DNA from: Bradysia coprophila
Taxonomy: Eukaryota; Arthropoda; Insecta; Diptera; Sciaridae
Assembly (NCBI RefSeq): GCF_014529535.1
Contig: NW_023503496.1
Span: 1,674,001 to 1,738,000 of the forward strand
DNA length: 64,000 bases
Direction: 5' to 3'
The notes under the pieces are model-generated. The model saw only the letters and a program-made list of their open reading frames with translations. It was not told the origin of the DNA and ran no database searches. The position numbers were made by a program, and so were the translations under genes. Positions 55,385 to 64,000 of the stretch are shown here, piece by piece. Each line of letters starts with the position of its first letter. Within the stretch, counting starts at the first letter, position 1.

Positions 55385-56234
55385 TAAGGCTTGATTTCCA
55401 CTTAATAATTTTCGTCGTAAGACAGCTCCTCGTGAAGGATTTTTATTGGTTAAAAAACGAGAGAGACGAATATCAACCAACAGAAATTCTTCACGGTGTG
55501 CTCTTTCGGCTAACATTTGCATTTGAACTTTATTAGTTACATATCGTTTCGATGGGACAATTGATTTTAGACCTTTTTGGCAATTGAAACTGCTTCAAAT
55601 CAATATGGAACTATTACCTTAAAGCAAAATACGGTGGTTTCGTGAAGCTTTACCCTGAAAACTACAACAGCGCCATATTCAGCTAAAGAAAATTGGCTGA
55701 CAAGTGGTGAAAAACATCAACAAGATCCTTGCCCTATCGTCGTCGAACGTATGTAACTTTTCATGCAAAAGGAACAAAACTCGAGAGAAAATTCAAAATT
55801 GATCTCATTTTCCCCGAAGCATGATAATGTTAACTTGGACTTCTAGAACTATACTGATACAGTATTACATGCCCAGGTGCGCAATTTTTCTTTTTTAATT
55901 TCTTATTTATACGTCACACTATCAACTCACAAAAGTCCATTATTTTCTTAGCCGCCCGAACAATCCATTAAATGGATGAAAACGGAATATCTGATATAAT
56001 GCCACCGGTATGGGATGGCTAACGTATAAATAAAGCCGAATATTAATACAAACGGAGTCTGGAACACACTCTACTATCTAGATATACACCGATATACCGA
56101 CAATATTCATTCCATTTAAACCCTTATTCATGTTCTACCTGTAGGTGGCATATATATATACACCGATATCTGCCATCATCCACCCTCAGTGCCGTTTACA
56201 ATTTTTAACTTTGACATTTTGACATTCTCCATAT
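55385..56234. other. Intergenic with a small MITE
   Basis: 55386-55515 is a 'cttgatttccacttaat' family fragment. 56148-56170 is a TA-rich microsatellite. No gene. Confidence 0.4.
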
Positions 56235-56891
56235 GGCAGTTTCCACGCTCAGTGAGAATTCACAATTTGTACTAACACACAGGGACTGTCGTACTAGTGT
56301 TAAAAATATACATTTACCGGTATTTTACAGAAATTTGTAGCGGATTTTTGGTTGCTACCGGTATTTGGCGTCATTAATCTTTTGTTTTCAATGTAAAATA
56401 GCGCGCAAAGCGCTATTTGTATACCAATTTAATGCACTTTAGTAGCGGTTTGTTCGAAAAATGTTTGCCTATCGGTATGATGTTTTGGATTTTTTTACTA
56501 AGGAAACGTTCGGAACGGTGATATTTTAAATTATTTTATATTAATTTTTCAATCAAATTTAACTTAATCTGTGATTAAAATGAAGTTTTGCCCTTCTTCT
56601 TATTTTTAAATTAAGTAATGGTTCAAATTTAATTATGAAACTATAAGAAAACACCTTTGCCGTCGATGACTGCATACAATTTTTCTCACTTTAGAAACGT
56701 TCGGAACGACGATTGATTTTGTTGTACTTGGCAGATTTTGCATAAAAATTTAGATTTTTTTGTCTTAATATGAAGATTTATCCTCATTTATCATTAAGAA
56801 ACAGTTTTCAAATCATTTCCAATGTTTGCAATATCTTTATTTTGTATTGAAAAAACACCATGCACGAAAATGTTACAAAAGAACATGCCAT
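56235..56891. mobile_element. Solo 657-bp arm of the fold-back element at 59878-61378
   Basis: Begins GGCAGTTTCCACGCTCAGTG and ends 'aaaagaacatgccat'. It is identical by eye, over 657 bases, to 59878-60534. It contains the palindrome ATAGCGCGCAAAGCGCTAT. No partner arm or matching centre is next to it. Confidence 0.92.
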
Positions 56892-57244
56892 ATGCATGCG
56901 ACTCGTCATTGCATGTAAGTTAATTAGATCTTGATGGAAAACTTTACATCATTTTAGCAGATTTCTTATCTGGAATTGAAATATTTGATTAGTTAATTGA
57001 AGTCTGTGTTATCCATGCATTTAATTGCAATTTACTTTACAATAAATGTTTCAATGAGAATTTTTTGTTTGTTTTAAATGATAGGGCGGAAATGGTGCTT
57101 GTCTCGCCGTTGGTTGATTTTTTTTACAAATTAACACTTCATTAAAATAGACAATTTGTGATCATAAAGTGATTCGGAAGAAGGTAAGAGTATAACACAA
57201 GTTTTTTTCCGTTCAAATTCTTTCAGTTCATTTTTTAGCCATTT

Positions 57245-58236
57245 TCATAACAATACGTTCTCAACATCTGACACTTGTGACGCAAATTTCTTTTTGTAAA
57301 ATTTTCTTTCACGAATTTTTTGGATCACTTTTTTGTTGATAAAACTTTTGCGCAAAATGCGTCATCCTCAGCGATATAAGTTATTTTGTAAGTAAGATAA
57401 AGGACTTGCGTCACATTTACCCTTTACCGGTTTACCGGTTTTAGCGGCTTTGATATCACCACTTTCGACAACATCAAAAACCTTATGGAAATTAAAAAAT
57501 TCTAGAGAAATCAGTCTGAATCTTAAAATTTAGGAACCAGCCTTGGAACACCTCACTTTTGTCGAAAATAACCCAAATCCATAAAAAAATCCGATGGAAG
57601 TTAGGAAGTGCCAGAGGATCATCTGTCATCCCAAAATTTACGAACCAACCTAGTGGAAGTTAGAACTTAATAATCCACACAATTTCCAACAAGAAACACA
57701 TCCCAAAACAACACCCTACTTCCACCACATTACCATCCATATCATGCCCCAAAATATACAACCCAAACACACATTCAAATTGGCTATCATGTGCCATTTG
57801 TATGAAGACTTTGGGGAGCTCCAGCTCCCAAGATATGGATTTTTTCCAACTTTTGAAAATTCTTATTTTTGGGCCATTATTAGCCTATAACCAAAATTCG
57901 AGGAAAATCTATAGAAACGTTTAGGAGTTGCTGGATACACTTTTCCATAAGAACTAACTAACTAACGTAGGCGATTTGCATTATCTGAAAATTCGAGATA
58001 TTGCTCATTTTCATACAAACATCAATATTTCGAACTTCAATATCTCTGCCAATTTTGAAGCTGCAGTAACGTGTGATAGCTCGTTGAACTCGTATGGATA
58101 ATTTGGAGGTCGTTGGAGTCAAAGGAGAGAAGTCAAAAAGTTGCTGTAAATATGCTGCAAAATCCACAATTTTTTTAAAAAAAATTTTTGGTAGTGGACT
58201 GGCGTCACGCCCGCTTACCAACGTGCGAGCATGTTC
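57245..58236. repeat. Dispersed repeat, inverted relative of 11279-13080
   Basis: 57500-58236 mirrors 12290-12850 plus 11279-11530 without the ~750-base interruption found there. 57265-57425 is the nested 'gacttgcgtcaca' MITE in the same orientation as in the other copy. Confidence 0.65.
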
Positions 58237-58246
58237 CATTCAAGAT

Positions 58247-58490
58247 GTGTCTGGTTTCCACTTAAAAGTGTTATCTCGTTTTTTAACCAATAAAAATCCT
58301 TCACAGGGAGCATTCTTACGGCGAAATTCTTAAAATCAAGCCTTAAGGTGGCTCACAGTCGTTCGTTTTTCAGCCGTTTACTTGACAGTTGTAATTCAAA
58401 GATTGCAAAAGTCACCTAAACAATAGAAACGCCACGTAGCAAAGAGCTAAACTTAGCTAAAACGGACGGTTGTGAATGCCACTTTGAAGA
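58247..58490. repeat. Two small MITEs
   Basis: 58247-58346 ('ggtttccacttaaaagtg' to 'aaaatcaagcctta') and 58344-58488 ('aaggtggctcacagtcgttc' mirrored by 'gacggttgtgaatgccactt'). Confidence 0.6.
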
Positions 58491-58821
58491 TAGATGACCT
58501 GTTTTCGTTGTATGAGTTAAAACCAAGGGCCCGCTCAATAGAACAAAGTGACAAATTAAAATGAGAAATCATATATTTAAATGTATGTGTGTGACAGCTT
58601 TGTGTACAGACAGCAAAATGGACCCACAACGTCAAAAGAAGCAAAGTTGACGTTTTCGTGTTAGTGGTGTGTGTGTGTGATATAATTTTCAATGAATTTC
58701 GGGTCATAATTCCTCTAGGCAGTCTACCATTATGGTTAAAACACATAGTATACAAACAATGTTAAGCGGTAGCTCTTATCACCAGAGCTTCAAATTTAAC
58801 TTGTTAATTCATTTTCAGTAT

Positions 58822-58827
58822 TCAGTT
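58822..58827 (+). promoter_or_regulatory. Possible TCAGTT initiator upstream of a micro-ORF
   Basis: 'agtattcagttgaagc', about 120 bases before ATG 58946. It may be chance. Confidence 0.25.
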
Positions 58828-58945
58828 GAAGCTAGGACCAGCGCTACGGTAAAAACTTTTTTTTTAGAGGAAAATATTTTCAAATTTTGTCATTATAGTA
58901 AGTCCGAGCAGAACCGTTGTTACTCAACTAATAAAAATAACTAAA

Positions 58946-59029
58946 ATGACGGCAAAAGTAACTGTGCTTGTTGCAGCGATAATTTTGACGTTTCTCAGTG
59001 TTTTAATACGTCAAAGGAAAATAATTTAA
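58946..59029 (+). CDS. Weak candidate: 27-residue hydrophobic micropeptide
   Basis: aaaATGACG opens a frame encoding a short membrane-like peptide (MTAKVTVLVAAIILTFLSVL then IRQRKII) ending in TAA. Hydrophobic core with basic tail is the shape of small single-pass micropeptides or of a signal sequence in a first exon. No donor site inside the ORF and no poly(A) signal nearby were noted. No homology is recognised. A TCAGTT initiator lies about 120 bases upstream. It could be chance. Confidence 0.2.
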   Translation: MTAKVTVLVAAIILTFLSVLIRQRKII

Positions 59030-59283
59030 GCTAAGTATACAGCGTATACAGTCAGCCGGGAAATGAGAATTTGACGTTGTTTCATGTTAGCGAAAAAAGG
59101 TACAGAAACCAATGAATGTACAAACCAGGTTGGACGTAGCGATTTCATATAAACAAACGCCATGTTCTCCGCTCCATACAAAGTTTGACATTCGACCATA
59201 CCTTGTGTTGACGTTCATTGACAGAAACGCCATACATTATCTGTCAAAATTTCAGTTCATGGTTGAATTTGTCCTTAGCTTTA

Positions 59284-59540
59284 AAGGTGTCCTCAGAGTC
59301 GTCCGTTTTGATTCCGTTTTGTCTCCGTTTTCATTCCGTTTAGCCTCCGTGTACGTGACAGTTGTCATATCAAACAATGTGCTTTACATATACAATAAAG
59401 TGTCCACTACACTCAACAAAAAGTACTCTGTGAGAGAGCCATGAGAGAGCAAGCTGTCAAATAAACAATGAAAAAATTGAAAAAATTCAATTTTGTCTCT
59501 CACACGGAGTACTTTTTTGGTAAGAGGAAACTAAGCATAA
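59284..59540. repeat. MITE fragments ('gtccgttttgattccg' and 'aaaaagtactct' families)
   Basis: 59400-59540 has 'caaaaagtactctgtgagag' and 'cacacggagtacttttttgg' ends around 'gagagcaagctgtcaa'. This is the same family as 5595-5862. Confidence 0.6.
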
Positions 59541-59877
59541 TCATATACTCTCTTCTGCTCGACCTGGTCGGTAAATTCAATATTACAGTCGTCGCCTAAA
59601 GGTTCGTTAAAGTTAATTTTAGAAACGATTTCGAATATTATATCGGTATCCGACCGATGGTATAATTGATTACTATAACAGTCTTGTGTAAGCGAGGGCG
59701 ACAGATTTATTTGGGCGCGAGGGGAAATTGTAGCCCATATAGAAAGTGAGGCACTGTTAATGTGAATTCTACGTTTCCTCTATTCGTAAACAAACAAACA
59801 AAAAATCCAATAAAAGAAAGCTCTTTGCTAACGATCAAAAAACGCGGTGACTGTTATTGTCTCAGTGAAATGTATCT

Positions 59878-61378
59878 GGCAGTTTCCACGCTCAGTGAGA
59901 ATTCACAATTTGTACTAACACACAGGGACTGTCGTACTAGTGTTAAAAATATACATTTACCGGTATTTTACAGAAATTTGTAGCGGATTTTTGGTTGCTA
60001 CCGGTATTTGGCGTCATTAATCTTTTGTTTTCAATGTAAAATAGCGCGCAAAGCGCTATTTGTATACCAATTTAATGCACTTTAGTAGCGGTTTGTTCGA
60101 AAAATGTTTGCCTATCGGTATGATGTTTTGGATTTTTTTACTAAGGAAACGTTCGGAACGGTGATATTTTAAATTATTTTATATTAATTTTTCAATCAAA
60201 TTTAACTTAATCTGTGATTAAAATGAAGTTTTGCCCTTCTTCTTATTTTTAAATTAAGTAATGGTTCAAATTTAATTATGAAACTATAAGAAAACACCTT
60301 TGCCGTCGATGACTGCATACAATTTTTCTCACTTTAGAAACGTTCGGAACGACGATTGATTTTGTTGTACTTGGCAGATTTTGCATAAAAATTTAGATTT
60401 TTTTGTCTTAATATGAAGATTTATCCTCATTTATCATTAAGAAACAGTTTTCAAATCATTTCCAATGTTTGCAATATCTTTATTTTGTATTGAAAAAACA
60501 CCATGCACGAAAATGTTACAAAAGAACATGCCATCTACATCTCCGTTAAAAAATGAACAGCAAAAATCCGACAGCATCGATTTGAAGAAGAAAAAAATAA
60601 ACTTTTTGAAAGCATCGTTACATTTATCCCTTTTTCTTCCCGAGCTATCGGCCGTTGGTATTGTTATACGAACACACTCATGGTGATGTTAATCCAACAT
60701 TCACACAGCTCGATTTTATATATGGCATGTTCTTTTGTAACATTTTCGTGCATGGTGTTTTTTCAATACAAAATAAAGATATTGCAAACATTGGAAATGA
60801 TTTGAAAACTGTTTCTTAATGATAAATGAGGATAAATCTTCATATTAAGACAAAAAAATCTAAATTTTTATGCAAAATCTGCCAAGTACAACAAAATCAA
60901 TCGTCGTTCCGAACGTTTCTAAAGTGAGAAAAATTGTATGCAGTCATCGACGGCAAAGGTGTTTTCTTATAGTTTCATAATTAAATTTGAACCATTACTT
61001 AATTTAAAAATAAGAAGAAGGGCAAAACTTCATTTTAATCACAGATTAAGTTAAATTTGATTGAAAAATTAATATAAAATAATTTAAAATATCACCGTTC
61101 CGAACGTTTCCTTAGTAAAAAAATCCAAAACATCATACCGATAGGCAAACATTTTTCGAACAAACCGCTACTAAAGTGCATTAAATTGGTATACAAATAG
61201 CGCTTTGCGCGCTATTTTACATTGAAAACAAAAGATTAATGACGCCAAATACCGGTAGCAACCAAAAATCCGCTACAAATTTCTGTAAAATACCGGTAAA
61301 TGTATATTTTTAACACTAGTACGACAGTCCCTGTGTGTTAGTACAAATTGTGAATTCTCACTGAGCGTGGAAACTGCC
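59878..61378. mobile_element. Fold-back element with two 657-bp inverted arms and a 187-bp centre
   Basis: Left arm 59878-60534 and right arm 60722-61378 are both 657 bases and appear fully complementary. The ends are GGCAGTTTCCACGCTCAGTG and its mirror CACTGAGCGTGGAAACTGCC. The centre (60535-60721) is not AT-skewed like the arms and has an open frame. There is no transposase. A third arm lies 3.6 kb away at 56235-56891. No clear target duplication: left flank 'tgtatct', right flank 'atatata'. Confidence 0.93.
60535..60688 (+). other. Coding-like core of the fold-back element, possibly captured host sequence
   Basis: An open frame of about 50 codons (SPLKNEQQKSDSIDLKKKK, then INFLKASLHLSLFLPELSAV) ends with TGA at about 60684-60686. 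It has a lysine-rich then hydrophobic character and is unlike the arms. It could be a fragment of a host exon picked up between the arms, or chance. No family recognised. Confidence 0.3.
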
Positions 61379-61920
61379 ATATATAAATTGTGCAGAATTG
61401 ATCACGAAAATAGTGCAACAAAATGCTGCTCCTTCAACTGATCGGTCGACCGTTATTAATTTCTGTGCTGTGGATATCCGTTTCGGTTGTAAATATAAAA
61501 ATTCAACAATCGAATGAACCAATTATGATGATTCGTCTGCGGTGTTCTTAAACGATTGGATCATAACCAACAGTCTTGACCAACGGTACCGAAGCAAGGC
61601 CTATTTTAGAGCGCTAAATATAGTGATTGCTGCCACCCTAAAAAAACAGTGAAATTGGTTTATTCGTTTGCTTTAACATTCGACTTAACAATCAGAGAGT
61701 TGCTAATATGACGGCTGGGACGCCGTCATTTTAGCATCTCTCTGGACCCTATACACACAACGACGTTCGCGAAAATGTTCACCGCAACAACACCAAATGC
61801 CAAATTTTTCTTAACCTCTAGTTGCATTGAAACGGAAAAACCATTTTTTTGTGTAATGCAGAATCATTCGTAAAATCATATGAACTGTCAATCTCGCATT
61901 GGCAAAATGGACTTTTTTTT
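61379..61920. other. Intergenic, nothing recognised
   Basis: 61738-61905 resembles 54715-54840 ('ctacacacaacgatacg' type). No gene. Confidence 0.35.
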
Positions 61921-61924
61921 ATGG

Positions 61925-62110
61925 ATAGTAATAAACGGGAGATATAAAAATCAAAAAAGGAAATATAAAAATCAAAAAAGGAGATATAAAAATCAAAAAA
62001 GGAGATATAAAAAACAGAAATGGAGGTATAAAATTAAAAGTCGAAGATAAAATATTTGAAATTGCAGATAAATAATTAAAAACAGGAGATAATAAAATTA
62101 AATTTGGAGT
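61925..62110. repeat. Minisatellite, ~20-bp unit (aaaaaaggagatataaaaat)
   Basis: At least four near-perfect units at 61938-62010, then decaying units. The following 62115-62400 is a T-rich complement-like stretch with repeated 'tttatctccaaaa', so the two halves are partly inverted. Confidence 0.88.
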
Positions 62111-62639
62111 CATACCGTCTCCTTTTTTGAATTTAATATCTTCATTTTAATTATTTTTTATCTCCATTTTTGTAATATCGTTATCTCCAATTTTTAATTT
62201 AAAATTTTCATTTTAATATATATTTATCTTCAAAATTAAATTTTTTATCTGTAAAATATATTCATTTATCTCCAAAACTAAATTTTTCATTTTCAGAATT
62301 TAGTTTTTTATCATCTTTTTTATTTTATTTATTTCCAAAATTAATTTTTTTAATTCCAAAATTTAGTGAAAATTATCTCAATTTTTGAATTTTATTACGT
62401 CATGTAATGTGCATACAAATTTTTGAAACTTGAGTCAGTTTTCATAGCAAGCGCTCTAATTGTGCAAAATTATAGTGGCAGGCACAGTGCCGCATCCAGC
62501 ATATTCAGCGCCCTGGACCATTTTGGTTTCTAGGGCCTCTTTTTATGAAACACCTTTTTAGGTTTCATGATGTAAAATAGATTGAGGAAATTGCTCTCGT
62601 CACTCCTTCGAGTCAGTCTTTCCAATGTCCATACAATCC

Positions 62640-62770
62640 GGAGGAAATAGCGATTTTATCTAAAAAATTCACCTCTCAATTAAAATCATTGAAAGGTGAG
62701 TTTGTTTATATGAAATTGCTATTTCCTACACTCCATAGAAATTTTGACATTAGACCATACCTGGGAAATT
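62640..62770. repeat. Small MITE ('ggaaatagcga' / 'gctatttcc')
   Basis: 'atacaatccggaggaaatag' and 'gaaattgctatttcctacac', with inner 'cacctctcaat' and 'attgaaaggtg', form an inverted repeat. A partial relative lies at 19395-19490, just downstream of a fold-back element end. Confidence 0.6.
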
Positions 62771-64000
62771 CCAGCGTAAGTCATGTTACCAAAACAGAAT
62801 TTTGTCTCTTTTCAATGTACGAATATGCACCAAAGAAGATGCGAAAAAACACACCGTAAGTCATGTTACCAAATGTGAAAATGGATATTGTAGAGCGCTA
62901 TCGCTACAATACAGTGGTGATGTTGTGAGAGTGAAAGAGAAAAATCACTGTCACAAAATACGTGGATTTACCCACCTATTGAGTATACTTTCATTGGGTT
63001 TTTACTGTGCGATGAAAGAAACCTATAAACAGTTTTGTTTTTATATTTGGATTAGCTTAAAAACAGCTGAAGCAAATTCATCCTGAAATTGCATTGTCTC
63101 TAACTGTATTGATACAATATAAAATTTCTAAGAATCTATACCTTAAAGTATTGGTTTTAGTAATAGTTGTTCGACTTTATAAAAAGCCTAAACTTTTAAA
63201 GTTTGACCCTCACCGCAAAATCTTACTTTTTTTTTCTTTTTTCGTTTTTGTAAAAAAAAGTTGAAGATCGTTATCATTAGAGACGAATCTAGCACACATG
63301 AGTGGTAAATCGAAAAATCTTAAAAAATTAGCCTGCAGCGCTTCAAGTTGTTTACTTGAGTTAGAACAGTGGAACTATATATCTTAAGATGGATATTAAG
63401 GTGAATTGTGTTAACCCATTCACAAGGGTTTGTATCTGGATTTTGAACAACGACTCACATTTGTAACTATTTTATCTTCCTTGAGTTCGAAAACTAGAAA
63501 ACAGACCGCAGCTGAAATGAAGTTGCAACCTTACAACTCTTCAATAACTAGTCTGCATCCTGTGGCACTTCGTGCCACGTCGCATCCTAGCAAGCTAGAC
63601 CGGGCAGACACCTGTTATTGAGAAACACCTGTTCGAAAGCAACTCTACATTTGCTTAAAAGAGATATACGAAAATCGAGGGGGTGGTCAGTAACACACAA
63701 TAGCTCAATAGCTTACACTTTGGTCCCTTCCACACAACCACTCTTTCAATACAGAATAATTCTTTGCCGAAGAAACTAACTCTGCATCTGCTCGAGGGAA
63801 TGGTCACTAAAAGCTGACTTTGCTTTATGTAAAAAGGCCCTTTAAGGGTTTGTGACTAATAAACACTCCATCTGCCAGTCGCAGTAATTTCAGCACATTT
63901 CTGCCCGGAAAAATTATTAGACGAAGCGAGAGAAAAAAAATTAACACCTAAGTTACCGACACCGTTCCGGCGCCCGGCTCGCATTGCGGCCCTCCGCTGC
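62771..64000. other. Intergenic, no gene recognised
   Basis: The ORF at 62802-63086 starts from a non-ATG codon, has no family resemblance and overlaps a short duplicated phrase ('cgtaagtcatgttaccaaa' at 62774 and 62853). The last 60 bases are GC-rich compared with the rest, but nothing is recognisable before the window ends. Confidence 0.35.

Noticed and set aside
62802-63086. 94-codon ORF near the window end
   Set aside because: Non-ATG start, overlaps a duplicated phrase, no recognised family.

Overview
This is a eukaryotic, AT-rich, repeat-dense window. It is most likely from an insect and probably a dipteran. The evidence is short GT-AG introns (58 to 128 nt in several genes), arthropod-type promoter motifs (TATA boxes, TCAGT initiators), AATAAA poly(A) signals and insect gene families: pancreatic-type lipase, trypsin, S1 protease homologue, GT31 glycosyltransferase and TDP2. 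No rRNA, intact tRNA, CRISPR or prokaryotic operon structure was seen. The species cannot be fixed from sequence alone; a nematoceran such as a fungus gnat is a guess.

Genes in order: an unrecognised acidic protein lacking its first exon (6188-6818, -); a four-exon pancreatic lipase-like gene (8653-11184, -) whose first intron holds a MITE and an antisense Copia gag/protease relic; a two-exon trypsin (19723-20564, +); a small membrane/coiled-coil protein (25206-26604, +, with a downstream exon at 27025); an intronless berberine-bridge-enzyme-like FAD oxidoreductase with signal peptide and C-terminal membrane segment (28994-30613, +); a two-exon beta-1,3-glycosyltransferase (33702-34890, -); a three-exon degenerate S1 protease homologue (40443-41488, -); a TDP2-type phosphodiesterase (46840-47652, +); and a short secreted peptide precursor (53408-53838, +). 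Two much weaker small ORFs (37990-38223, 58946-59029) look like signal-peptide or membrane micropeptides.

The rest is dominated by mobile DNA. Four large fold-back/tandem-repeat elements share the end motif TAGCCCCGTACGAAGTAC (1-1208, 6972-8438, 18465-19393, 22018-23624), and a related 3.9-kb fold-back lies at 14562-18464. A separate fold-back with exactly 657-bp arms sits at 59878-61378, with a third near-identical arm at 56235-56891. Three related short hAT-type MITEs, each with a perfect 8-bp target duplication, lie within 4.3 kb (23944, 25411, 28014); one interrupts a recognisable non-LTR retrotransposon RNase H/C-terminal region. A 773-codon open reverse-transcriptase ORF with a C-terminal restriction-like endonuclease lies at 48014-50335 (-). 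Further relics are a non-LTR RT tail (30851-31575), a tRNA-derived SINE head (51857-51935) and many palindromic MITEs, minisatellites and nested insertions.

The host genes show no obvious shared pathway. They are ordinary single genes separated by transposon-filled DNA. Exon joins were worked out by hand from splice signals and reading phase and have not been checked against transcripts. Repeat boundaries are approximate unless target duplications are given.
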